Source of the DNA: Anticarsia gemmatalis | Lineage: Eukaryota; Arthropoda; Insecta; Lepidoptera; Erebidae | Length of the DNA stretch: 64,000 nt | Assembly: GCF_050436995.1 (NCBI RefSeq) | Contig: NC_134751.1 | Span: 9,796,001 to 9,860,000, forward strand | Direction: 5' to 3' | Shown: positions 40,052-50,310 of the stretch, one piece after another | How positions within the stretch are numbered: position 1 is the first letter of the stretch | How the letters are laid out: every line of letters starts with the position of its first letter | Program-made: the position numbers and the translations under genes | Notes under the pieces: generated by a model | The model's database searches: none | What the model was told of the DNA's origin: nothing | The model's input: the letters and a program-made list of their open reading frames with translations, nothing else

Positions 40052-40741
40052 ATAAAAGGCGGCAAGCCTATTAAATGTATATATAACTCAAAAAAGAACT
40101 CAAACATTAGATTTATAAATAAAAATGATAACAAATGTAAAGCTACGTGGGCTGTGATTAAAGAGGAAATAAATAACTGCAATATTAAGGATAATATAGA
40201 TAATATTAAAATAAATAACACAGTTGTATCAAATCCAACAGATATGGCCACAGCTTTTAATAATTACTATATTAACTCCATACATAAATCATCAGAAAAA
40301 CAAAGTACACATAATACAAATCAAAAATACAATGCAAACTCAATGTTTCTAATACCTATGTCAGAAAATGAAGTACTAATGGAAATTAAAGCACTAAATA
40401 ACACATCATCTGAGGGCTATGATGAAATAAATACAAAAATAATAAAGGCATCTTCTGTGGAATTATCTAAGATATTAACGCATCTAATTAATCTGTCATT
40501 CTCATGTGGAACTTTTCCTGACGCTTTGAAATTTTCTATAATTAAGCCACTATTTAAAAAAGGAGATAGATCTGATCTTAATAACTACCGTCCTGTTACA
40601 CTTATACCTATTATATCTAAAATATATGAAAAGTGCATGTATAAGAGAATAATAGATTTCTGCAGTAAATTCAATATTATTAAAGATGAGCAATGTGGTT
40701 TTCAGAAACAAAAATCAACAACATTAGCTACTTTCTCATAA
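40052..40741 (+). pseudogene. LINE reverse transcriptase, N-terminal part, stop at TAA 40739
   Basis: The frame is open from upstream of 40060 and ends at a TAA at 40739-40741. The linker contains KCKATWAVIKEE, typical of the region before reverse transcriptase in Jockey/CR1-like proteins. Then come SEGYDEI, IKPLFKKGDRSDLNNYRPV, ISKIYEK and DEQCGFQKQKST, which correspond to reverse transcriptase motifs 0 to 2. The part below continues in the same frame after the stop, so a single substitution probably broke it. Family knowledge: the enzyme copies LINE RNA at nicked target DNA. This copy cannot make a full product. Confidence 0.85.
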
Positions 40742-41923
40742 ATCAAGGATATTATAGTTAATATCAATAATAACAATATGACAACAGGCTTATTTTTTGA
40801 TCTTTCCAAAGCTTTCGATCTTGTTTCTCATGACCTGCTGCTACAAAAACTTCAATCGATTGGCATTCGAGGACCGACACTTCAGTGGATCTCTTCATAT
40901 CTCAGCAATAGACAACAAAGTGTTACAATCAATAAAATTAACGAAAATCGAGATATGGTACCGTATTCATCTGAATTTCAATGTAATAAATATGGCGTTC
41001 CGCAAGGAAGTGTCCTTGGGCCTATACTTTTTATTCTATATATTAATGATATTGTTAATATTACTGGTCATAAATGTGTCTTGTTTGCCGATGACATCTC
41101 AATAGTTGTTTCCTCAGATAAAAAATGTAACACAATTCATGATCACGAAGATGAAATTAACAACACTATTGACAAATTGATACACTGGCTAGACTCAAAT
41201 CACTTAAAAATTAATCTTGATAAATCCGTATATATACAATTCAATAAATCAAATAATACTAAACATAACTTAAAGCTAAACATACCAACAATTAAAGAAG
41301 TAGCACATGTAAAATTTCTTGGAATACATATTGATGAAAACCTAAATTGGAAAGCACAAATAGACAGTGTGTGTAGCAGGATAAATAAATTTGTTTATGC
41401 GTTAAAAAAGGTAAAAAATGTAACTAACATAAAAACAGCAGTAACATCTTACCATGCCTATGTTGAGTCCTTACTGCGATATGGACTTATGATGTGGGGT
41501 AATAGCGTGGATATTAAAAGAGCATTCATCGCGCAAAAAAAGTGTATTCGAGCGTTATATGGCCTGCAACCGGATGAGTCCTGCGAGCCGGTATTTCGTA
41601 AGCTTGGTTTGTTACCACTACCATCGCTCTACATCTATGAATGTGCTATGTTTGTACACAAAAATAAAGCATTGTTCAAAACCGCCTCTTCGGTTAATTC
41701 TAGGAATAGGAGATATCCAAATATGTTAATTTTAAATGAAATACCCAGATTAACAAAATATAATAAAAGTTGCATAGCCATGTCAGTAAAATTGTACAAT
41801 AAATTACCTACTTGTTTAAAATCTTTAAATTCAATAGCATTTAAGAAAAAATTGTATAATTGGTTACTTAGCAACAACTTTTATGATGTTAAAAGTTTTC
41901 TAGAGTTTAAGACACCGAACTAA
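40742..41923 (+). pseudogene. LINE reverse transcriptase, catalytic and C-terminal part
   Basis: It is in frame with the segment above. The first ATG at 40778 gives 381 codons. Motif A is LFFDLSKAFD, motif B is GVPQGSVLGPILFILYIND (73-91) and motif C is FADD (103-106), with both catalytic aspartates present. A thumb and C-terminal region follow with WGNS and an HNKNALF-like (VHKNKALF) stretch, as in Jockey/CR1-like proteins. There is no endonuclease in this part. The frame is otherwise intact to its TAA at 41921-41923, which argues for a fairly young insertion. Confidence 0.88.
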
Positions 41924-42066
41924 AATGTTAGTCTTTAAGTTTTTGCATGCCATTAATGGCAAAATGTGATTGCTCTTTAAGATAATTAACACCTGTATAC
42001 CTGTATACCACCACATTTTTTGCAAATAAAATATATTATTATTTTTGTGTAAAGGTTTTTTAATCT

Positions 42067-42121
42067 CAGCTCATGAGCTGGTATAGCCTGCATTCACGGG
42101 TGTACACCAAGTGAATGCAGG
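42067..42121. repeat. Structured 3' end of R4-type LINE
   Basis: CAGCTCATGAGCTG (42067-42080) is a perfect 14-bp palindrome. CCTGCATTCAC (42087-42097) pairs with GTGAATGCAGG (42111-42121) across a 13-nt loop. Both lie between the stop codon and the element's 3' border. Confidence 0.8.
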
Positions 42122-42131
42122 GTGTGTGAGT

Positions 42132-43355
42132 TTATGTTTGTGTTGTCGTGTGATGTGGTGTGATGTCGTTTTCTTCTATTTGCAGGAACTTTCTGACTAT
42201 TCTACAGGTGTTTAAGATCGCGGCTTTTTGGATGATTATGTAAGTAGACGGTTTAAGGTCAATAATTTTCAGGCATTGATGGAGGTATTTTGGGATGACG
42301 CCAGTGGTAGACACAACTATGGGAACAACATAAACTTTATTCTGTTTCCAGATCCTCGCGACTTCGTCTTTGAGTTCTGCGTATTTACTGATTTTTTCAG
42401 TGATGGTCTTCTGTATATTGTGGGTGTTGGGGACTGCTACATCTATCAGGTAAGTGGTTTTTGTTATTTTATCTTGTAGTGTTATATCGGGTCTGTTAAA
42501 GTGTATGGTTCTGTCGGTAAGTATTGCTCTGTCGTAGTATAGTTTGTATGATGCATTTTCTAAAACAGTTTCAGGTGTGTATTTGTAGTATGGTGTGCTT
42601 GTGTTTTGTATGAGGTTATGTTTGAGTGCGAGGTTTTGATGTATGATGTTGACTATTTGGTTGTGTCTGTGTGTGTAGTCTGTTTGTGTGAGTGTAGTGC
42701 AAGCTCCGGTTATGTGCTGTATGGTTTCCGGTTGACTGTGACATCTCCGGCATTTGTCGTTTGTTACTGTAGGGTCTTTTATAATATATTTTCTATAATT
42801 TTTTGTGTTTATTATTTGGTCTTGTATGGCTATTATGAATCCTTCTGTTTCAGGAAATAGGTTACCCGTTTGGAGCCATTTGTTGGATGCTATAGTGTCT
42901 ATGTGTGCCTGTTCCAGATCGTGTGGGTGGCGTCCGTGGAGTACTTTCCTTTTCCAGGTTTCCAATTTTTGCGTTTGTGGGTTAGTGTTGTTAGGGTCCG
43001 GTGTGTCTAAGTGGTCACTAAGGTTTAGTGGTGTGTAGTTGTGATCGTTTTGTGTGATAGCTTTGTGGATGTTGCTTGTGTGAGATTTTGTATGAAAGAA
43101 TGTCCTTAGGTTATATAATTGTTTTTGCCAGAGATGATGGATATCTATTAAGCCTCTTCCTCCCTTGTGTCGTTTGATAGTTAATCTTTCTACTGCAGAT
43201 TTTGGATGTAAATTATTGTGTTTTGTGAGTGTTGTGCGTGTGGTTCGTTCTATTTGTTCGATGTCCGTTTTGGTCCACTTAATAATACCAAATGAATAGG
43301 TAAGTATCGGTATAGCGTAGGTGTTGAGAGCTTTTATTAGGTGTTTACCGGACAA
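42132..43355 (-). CDS. R4/Dong-type LINE protein, C-terminal part with RLE domain
   Basis: This uninterrupted frame encodes 407 residues from a TTG codon; the frame runs on upstream to the truncation point near 43384, so it has no true start. Residues 1-30 (NTYAIPILTYSFGIIKWT) match the end of the reverse transcriptase and thumb. The zinc knuckle is C202-x2-C205-x8-H214-x4-C219. The restriction-like endonuclease follows, with RPD at 288-290, D305 in LIDVAVP and KY at 324-325, the nicking domain of R2/R4-type elements. In full-length relatives this protein nicks target DNA and primes cDNA synthesis. Here only the last third or so is left, so the copy is not autonomous, yet it has no stops, which suggests a recent insertion. 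R4 clade is the best fit; related RLE clades are possible. Confidence 0.82.
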   Translation of the reverse strand: MSGKHLIKALNTYAIPILTYSFGIIKWTKTDIEQIERTTRTTLTKHNNLHPKSAVERLTIKRHKGGRGLIDIHHLWQKQLYNLRTFFHTKSHTSNIHKAITQNDHNYTPLNLSDHLDTPDPNNTNPQTQKLETWKRKVLHGRHPHDLEQAHIDTIASNKWLQTGNLFPETEGFIIAIQDQIINTKNYRKYIIKDPTVTNDKCRRCHSQPETIQHITGACTTLTQTDYTHRHNQIVNIIHQNLALKHNLIQNTSTPYYKYTPETVLENASYKLYYDRAILTDRTIHFNRPDITLQDKITKTTYLIDVAVPNTHNIQKTITEKISKYAELKDEVARIWKQNKVYVVPIVVSTTGVIPKYLHQCLKIIDLKPSTYIIIQKAAILNTCRIVRKFLQIEENDITPHHTTTQT

Positions 43356-43382
43356 TTGTGTGTTACAAATAGCGTTTGTGCG

Positions 43383-43404
43383 TATTATTATTATTATTAT
43401 TATA
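43383..43404. repeat. (ATT)7 microsatellite between SINE and R4-type LINE
   Basis: A perfect run of ATT units. On the minus strand it reads as the (TAA)n 3' tail of the SINE and also as the 5' border of the R4-type fragment. Confidence 0.9.
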
Positions 43405-43560
43405 CACAGAGTACCCCGTCAAATTCTGGGCTATTGTTAATAACATGCTAGTCAACAAAAGTCTGATTGTATAAACCGGGAATCAAACCCGAAACTTCGT
43501 GATGAGCCGTCGCATACAACGGCCTGACCGCAAAACCAGTCAGGAGCTTACGTTGCATGT
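43405..43560 (-). mobile_element. tRNA-derived SINE with (TAA)n tail, minus strand
   Basis: On the minus strand a B-box-like GGGTTTGATTCCC lies at 43478-43490, and an upstream A-box-like region TGGTTTTGCGGTCAGGCCG at 43520-43538. A non-tRNA body then leads to the (TAA)n run at 43383-43404. The A-box is a weak match and the 5' border near 43560 is approximate. The tail matches the target preference of the adjoining R4-type LINE. Confidence 0.65.
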
Positions 43561-46184
43561 TCTGCTAACAAATATTGTTTATATACGTACGTACGTTCAC
43601 GTACTTTACGTGATCATTCTGTTAATCTAGAAATTTTATACAACATCAAAATATTGAAATCAAATCTATAAAATATTAATTAGTATATACGTAGAGAACA
43701 TTGTGAGCTGCTGATAGTAACCAATTATCATAGTTGTAGAGTCAGCAGAAAACCTTTCGACGTATCTAGATTTTAAAACTAGGCACCTTATTTACACTGC
43801 AAATATAAAGTTCAATAAATGATTTGCTCAATTTATTCAAAGTCAAAGTTATGTTGAACTAATTAATTATACTTTACAAAGTACAGTCAGCAACGAAAGT
43901 AGCTGAAAGTATTTCTGACGAAAAATTATTTTATTCAACAAAACTCATGGTATGTCATTTTATTCAAAACTTTAAAGTATTCAGCGACTTTTGATGCCGA
44001 CTCTACGAACGAAGAAATACTATCACTTTAAGTTAACGTCCCGTGTAGTGAGAAAGCCGAAATGCTTTCGAATCGTTTCGGTAGAACGAATTAACGTTTT
44101 CATTAATCGTTCCTCCACATTCCAAGTACTTGCATGCACCTTAACGACCGTTAAACTTGATGTAAATGAGCCGTAAAGAGGTTTCTATGCTTCGAATGTT
44201 GATTGTAAAAACTGTCTTGGCTAAAGGTAAAGGCATTTGTTCTTCAATTTCGCACTTACTAGCTAAAGTGTGGAAATCTATGATGCGGCTTTTTTAAGAC
44301 AAGCTTCGAAAATGTGCTTATTGTTGGAATCTGGGTGGTATTAAGTAAAGACTGAATTCGTCAAGCTCTGTTAAAAATCATCGAATTACCAGAAAATTCT
44401 AATTTCATTATCGAGTATCACAATTTATAATGGTTTTACACAGCACAGAGCAGCACATGTGTAATTTGACAGAATAAATTCCATATTAAACTTTTGCTAA
44501 ATCATGTCTGCATCACGTATGAAAAATATGAACTAAGTGATGTTTCATACAGTTTTCTTAGCGTAGGTAAAATCTTATCTCTGGGGCTCTCACCGCAGCT
44601 ATATTGCGGCTATACGTTGCTATATTAAACGATAAATCGTTCCCACGGCGACTGAAAGTTGAAAATTTCTAACACACGTTGCCCTGTTAATAAATGGTTG
44701 TGTATCTTAAATTTATAAATTGTGAAATATTATAGAAACATTGTTCGTAAATTACATACTATTAATATTTGTATTGTTTCAAATACAACGTTTGTAGTAA
44801 CTAATGTTTGAAACGGTTTGATTTTTATATTGTCTACAACATCAAGTATGTTTATCTGTGACATTATAATACTTTACGTATTTAACTGATTTGTAGCTTG
44901 AGCTAAGCTCTATATCCTTATAAAATAATATATATTATTATGTTATGATAATGAATGCCTTGCGGGTTAAAATGAGTTCACACAGCGTCGCCGGATGTAG
45001 TGGAATTCTAGAATCTTTGTTTGCTTATAATACATCTTAATATCAAATTCACTGGGTTAAAAACATAATATCTTGTTTCATGAAATTATATTTATATTTT
45101 TATGCACAGAAGTTTTTGCCTATATACCTAGCACAAAACAATTTTTTATATAGCTTATTATGTCTTTCTTCGAGAATCCACCACACTGCCAAATTTCAAC
45201 TTAATACACCAAGTTTTCTTTCAGTTTTGGATTATACTCTCATTTTAAGTATTATCTGAAATCATATTATACAAAATCCTACATTAAAAAGTATGTGTAT
45301 ACATGTAGGTACAAATAATAAGTTATGACAAGAATACAAATTAGCAATCTAAAACACTTAGCATCCTTTCAAAAACACATCTTCCATAGAGATTTCGTAT
45401 CTCTAAGTCACAACCCCCAAACATAATTCATAGAAATCCATTAACAAATCTGATATGCAAATATTCTGTACAGTATACCTCTGAGTGTCTGTTATATCAC
45501 ACAATTCGCAGTACACGCTGTAGAAACTTGTGCGGGGAGTTGTCCGCGCGAGTCATTTAATTACAGACTGTGACACACAAGCGGTGGTACAACGATGTAG
45601 AGAAAATGGAAGAGAAGGAGCTATTGTTGTTTTATTTTCCTTAAATGTTTTTTTTTAAACCAATATATACAAACCAATATATACCAATATATATACCAAT
45701 GTATACCAATATATATGTTATAAATGGGTTTTCGGAATAAAAATAAGTCTGATACTCTGGATATCTTAGCTTTAGTTGATAGCAGCTACCTAGTAGTCCC
45801 TCGAATTAACGTGTAATCAAAAACTAACCTACATGGTCTAAAACTTCATGTACTGCAAGACATTATGCATGAATTGCAATGCATCATTGCGTTAATCTGA
45901 ATAAAATGTCAATGGCTTTAAAGCTTTGAAGTAGCAAAATACGATATATTTTATAGAGAGTTTATTCAACCTGCGTATTGTTATGTAAAATGCCACAATC
46001 ACTTTAATCAAAATCATGGTAATTGAATATCATCACTCTCATTCATGTGTCACACCACTAACACTTATAATCAAAACGGGGCACTAAAACCGTAAATGTT
46101 GTGAAATGCACAAAAATTATTGCGCCAAAACAAAATAAAAACGCATTTTCACAATACAAACAATTATTTTAAACTACAATTGTT
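43561..46184. other. Non-coding DNA, no gene recognised
   Basis: Chance frames only. A GC-elevated patch at 44590-44650 and one at 45530-45600 (TCATTTAATTACAGACTGTG) may be regulatory. A short tandem array is listed separately. Confidence 0.4.
45659..45716. repeat. Imperfect tandem array of ACCAATATATA
   Basis: About five units of 10-14 bp built on CCAATATATA (with one GTATA variant) lie between two AT-rich stretches. It is a minisatellite-like array with no gene context. Confidence 0.8.
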
Positions 46185-46400
46185 TAACACATCTAGCGCT
46201 TTAATTCCATACGCGCAACAGTTAAGGGTCCCACTTCATTGTGGACGCGGTGTCACCAACAACTTTCGACCTCATTTGCACCCTCATTTTCATACCTAAA
46301 TGTTGCACCAGGTGAAATGAATGTAATAAAGCTTTACCAATTTCATTTTACTCGACTTTGCGGTGAATGCTTCTAGAATAAACAAAGGAACGTTGGGTGA
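46185..46400. promoter_or_regulatory. Putative regulatory island
   Basis: A GC-elevated stretch with GCTTTAATTCC near 46198, CATTTGCACC near 46274 and paired TTCATTT motifs around 46320-46350. No coding frame was recognised. Evidence is motif and composition only. Confidence 0.18.
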
Positions 46401-46929
46401 TTTTTTGTAGTGCTTTTAGTTTTGTTCGGCTTCACTGAAGTTGAAGTTAATGTTTATTTCTCTTGAATATGGTTTTTGAATGTTCTAAAACTTTAGCTTT
46501 TGTGCATTCTGGATGATTTGTTAAAATTACTTGATCTGAAAATTTTACTTTATGCAAAAAGAAAATCTATTTCTAGTACAAAACTGTATTCCTTAAGAAA
46601 TGTGATCTTTGTCTATATTGGTTAACTAATTAGCAATTATTAAGGTATATTGCTTTTGTTCGCAATACTGTTAAAAATTCTAATAATAAAGAATAATGTA
46701 CTTATTTTTTCAGCTAGGTATTAAGCTGCTTATTTTTAAAGAAAAACAAAGATCATTTTACACGTTCCTTTATCACCTGTTCTATTATATAGCTTACTGG
46801 CTGCAAAAACAACATTCACATTTACAGAAATTAATTCTTGAATACACAATCTCACCTAGTCATCACAAGAAAATTGCTTATTACATTACACACAATCATA
46901 GACATTTCCGAATAGCATTCCGCTCTTGT

Positions 46930-47060
46930 ATGCACAGTCCATTAGCATTCACGTCGTCAGGCGGCAATGTAATCAAAATCGTCGCGCGTCGCAATGTTGC
47001 ATTATGCTAATTAGGCTCGTCGGCTAAATAGAGCTGTGAAACGTTAGATGTGCTCATCTG
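46930..47060. promoter_or_regulatory. Putative enhancer with CTAATTAG palindrome
   Basis: ATTATGCTAATTAGGC (about 47001-47016) contains the homeodomain palindrome CTAATTAG, flanked by CpG-containing words such as GTCGCGCGTCGC and GCTCGTCGGC. The contrast with surrounding AT-rich DNA suggests constraint. Function is inferred. Confidence 0.25.
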
Positions 47061-49574
47061 AGCGGGAAATTTCAAAAATTTTTGGCTAACGTTCTGTTCG
47101 TCTGTTCAAATTACTCGATATGGTTATGAGAGTACTGTGTCGGGTGAATTTGTAAGAGCTCGTGTAGATGGCACCGCTCCTGTGCCACAACGTAAACAAG
47201 CTCTTGCGGCTTAGATTCATTTTGTTAATGTTTTGTAAATTAATTATTACTAAGGTATCTTTATACCTTACTGTCATTCTAATAGTTCTTAATAATTCTG
47301 TCAACTGAAATTAAGAATATCTTAGCTGACAAAAAAAAAAGCCACAAATATGTACTTTAAGTAAAAAACCTGAGTGTTTTCTTAACATGTACCGTGCAGC
47401 TAGACAAGTGTATCTATGGGGGAGCAGAATATGAAAGTACGCTTGAGAACGTTTTCACGCCCGGTCGTATTTTTGGCGCGCTTAAGCTCCGCTACCTGTA
47501 TCTATGGCAACCCCGGTCAAGTGATACGAACTACTCGCCCAAAATATGTTCAGTGTAAAGACGCCTTTATCGTTTGAGTTTTCGAGCCACATTTGGTCTG
47601 AATGCGAAAAACGTCAGTATGAATTTCAAAATAATAACGCACATACTTTAGAATCTATGTGCAAATGGGAAGCTAGGGCTGTTTATTCGTATATTACTTG
47701 AAAGCACCTTTCATAAGTTTTATATAATTGTATTGCAAAGAAAATTAATTGTTACTTTATGACAAAATCAGAATAATTTGAGAAGCACATGAAATGACAG
47801 AATCTTAACTATCAAAACGTGGCCTAACATTTTAAAAAATACAATTGCTTTTCGAAATTTAAGTGTGACGGATATGTACATTGCCTAATTAAAATACTCA
47901 CATCTTGAACGGTCACGACCTGTGTATCATTTTCTAATTACGAGACACCAAATAACTTCCGCCCACAAACAAGTCATCCCTTAATTAATACAAAGTCAAC
48001 AACACGTGTTAGAAGGTCAAATCAGGTCGAACTACACTCGTTAACGTCATGGCGGATAAAACTTTCATGCGAACATGTAACTTATGGTATCAGGATATGA
48101 ATTAATCCCATAAGAGCCGATATTGCTAAAGTTAGGAGCGGATTATTTACCCCGTCTATTGGTTTTTCATATGGCTCCGTATAGAGAGGTTTGTTTCTTG
48201 TGTAAGTTGTCTGTTTGCGATGGATTGGATCTACTATAGAGGAAAATTTTGTTGAACTTCTTAGTTTTGTAACTAGGAAATTTTAATGAAAAAACTAGGT
48301 GTATTATGTCAACCAAAAAAATACATACAACATTTTTTCAAACTGCGATAAAAAAAAACATTCTGAAGAGAAAAAATTAAACTAACTGATTTAAGAATAA
48401 ATAGCTTAATATAATTCTATATAAGATAATGCTTAAAATATTGTTATAAATATTATTTTCTCCGTCTTATAATATTATGTTGCAGCAACATCACGGTAAT
48501 ATATCACTTAGACGATCGTAATGATTTATTGCTACTCTGATAACTACTGGTCAAGTAGCCTCTAGAATCCCTTGTATCGAATCGATATCTATTCTATAAA
48601 TGTTATGATTTTTAGGATTAAATCCGAAATAATTATAATATAATCCTTTTTGCGTTTTTCTACAGGGAAATACATAAGAGACGTTTTGTGGATCATATAC
48701 ATTTTATATTTGCTTCAAATAGGTATCAAATCAACGATAGTCTTTATCGTTTTCTAGTAGTAGGACGGAGTGCTTTCGATTCAGGCTAAACTTGTTAATA
48801 ACGAACATGGGTGTATTTCGCACATTCCTACCTACACCTTCGAGCATGAGAGGCGTGATATTTTGTATGTTATTGTATGATAAATATCGAATAAATTAGA
48901 TACATATTACTGAAAGTAGAACAAATGATTACAAAAAGCTTCTAAATATTATCTTTGACGAAAGTTCTTATCTTCTATCAACTTTCTAGTTATATCTATT
49001 CAAACTAATACCTTGAGGATTTGGGGGCGTAATAACACAGAAGTTTGGAGGTTCGCTGGATTATGTAATATTGATTTGAATTTATCGCCTCCTTTACGCA
49101 TATGGTGTCAACATATTAGATACTATAAATTATCAAAGGGAGTGCTTTATGAAAAAGTTTCTATGGCGGTAAATTTAAGTTACTTTTAACCCATAAACCG
49201 AATTATTAAGAGTAAATATTTTCCTTCTTGCGTGTAAAGTTTAGGAAAATTGTATTTTCTACAAGACGGTAAACATGTTTGTGGCTTGATAATGTTAAGC
49301 TTCACGATCCGCGTTTTTAATCTCATATATTAAACTAAGCAGGTCAGGTAAGACTTTATGACTAGAAATTATAAAAATGTGACCACAGCTTTGTTATTCC
49401 GTAGATAGGTATGGACTTACCACTATCTTACGAGACAAGTAGAATATAGATATGTACATATATTAAGGTAATATTATGTAGCAGCACACGAATATCGTTT
49501 AGATAAATCACAGGTTTTACATTTACAAACTCATATAAACAAATATAATTACGCTAAACTTAACACATAAAATC
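47061..49574. other. Non-coding DNA with one repeat copy, no gene recognised
   Basis: GTATCTATGG occurs twice in a GC-elevated patch (near 47410 and 47499). The only defined repeat is the tail copy at 48805-48872. No gene was seen. Confidence 0.4.
48805..48872 (-). repeat. Second copy of recurrent moth repeat tail
   Basis: Read on the minus strand it gives ATATCACGCCTCTCATGCTC followed by GAAGGTGTAGG, which aligns with 39974-40022. No flanking element was recognised, so it is an isolated fragment. Confidence 0.6.
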
Positions 49575-49880
49575 AGGATAATGCGCTTAGAACAATGTTC
49601 GGTGTTGTCCGCCGCTGCAGGACTGTAATGCACCGTTATGCTAATGTCGACTGCCTAAATAAAGCCGTACGGGAAATATGAGAGCTCCCGGACAAATTAC
49701 ACAGAGTCCCGTACTAATAAAGATGGTAATACTGGGCCAAACAATTTGTAGTTACCGTCCGTTGTTGCGCTGTGTATGCGCTCTCTTCATGCATATTTGC
49801 AGGCTGCATTACATTAGATAGTTGCGCGGATCGCGTGTGATCTTTTGAAAGTGTTGCGCCAAATGTTTGTGTTGGGGATT
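49575..49880. promoter_or_regulatory. Long GC-elevated island, possible conserved enhancer
   Basis: The 300-bp island contains the palindrome GAACAATGTTC (49590-49600), whose ACAATGT core is bound by Doublesex/DMRT proteins and resembles SOX dimer sites. It also contains ATGCATATTTGCA (49789-49801), an octamer-like POU motif, and several ATTA/TAAT words set in CpG-containing spacers. No frame of note crosses it. It is the longest contiguous compositional outlier outside repeats, but function is unproven. Confidence 0.3.
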
Positions 49881-50219
49881 GTCGCTGTTTGCAGTGAAAA
49901 ATCTTCTCTCAAAGCTCTTCATTCAAAGTTTTGGCGCTGCAATGTAAAAAATGGCATACAGAAATTTATAAATCTTTTTATATTTAACATAACTATTTAT
50001 AACATATTATGCGTCGTATTTTGATGGCTTTAGTTTCTTAGATCCCGTCATAATTTTTATAACAAGTTATATCACAACATTTCCACTGATATTATATTGA
50101 ATACATTTATTTGTAACCACATAACTGCAACGGCGTTTACGATATTTAACTTTCCTTTATAATCAACACAGAATTCGATCACATATCCTTAAACCGTTTA
50201 TTTATATCTGAATATCAGC

Positions 50220-50310
50220 TGAGGTCGTTTGTTTACACGACTGGCCTAATCCGTATGTTGCCTCTACCGGCACGTAGGGTTATTATTCTTATTGATACAA
50301 CACAACAGAC
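50220..50310. promoter_or_regulatory. Putative enhancer: Forkhead plus TAATCC sites
   Basis: TGTTTAC (50230-50236) is a canonical Forkhead core. TAATCC (50247-50252) is a Bicoid/Otd/Pitx-type core. They are 10 bp apart in a GC-elevated patch. Confidence 0.22.

Larger units (their letters stand above)
40030..42043 (+). mobile_element. 5'-truncated Jockey/CR1-type LINE
   Basis: The body contains a reverse transcriptase in one frame with one stop codon (two segments below), a 3' untranslated region from 41924 and an ATT-rich end at 42034-42043. The endonuclease domain is absent, so the copy is 5'-truncated, as is usual for LINEs. The 3' region holds the palindrome TGCCATTAATGGCA (41948-41961) and a short CTGTATAC direct repeat (near 41994-42008). 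It ends against a minus-strand R4-type LINE. Clade placement rests on motif style only. Confidence 0.85.
42044..43384 (-). mobile_element. 5'-truncated R4/Dong-clade LINE in a TAA repeat
   Basis: This minus-strand fragment covers the end of the reverse transcriptase, the zinc knuckle and the restriction-like endonuclease, plus a 3' untranslated region of about 90 bp. Both borders are ATT/TAA trinucleotides (42034-42043 and 43383-43404). R4 and Dong elements are known to insert in TAA repeats, so the flanks fit the family. The 3' region has a 14-bp palindrome (42067-42080) and an 11-bp-arm hairpin (42087-42121), possible recognition structures for target-primed reverse transcription. Confidence 0.8.

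Noticed and set aside
40048..41877. Frames overlapping the LINE reverse transcriptase in other frames or on the minus strand
   Set aside because: Shadows of the reverse transcriptase coding region.
42228..43038. Plus-strand frames of 77-84 codons rich in C, V and Y
   Set aside because: They are antisense to the R4-type LINE protein and reflect its codon pattern.
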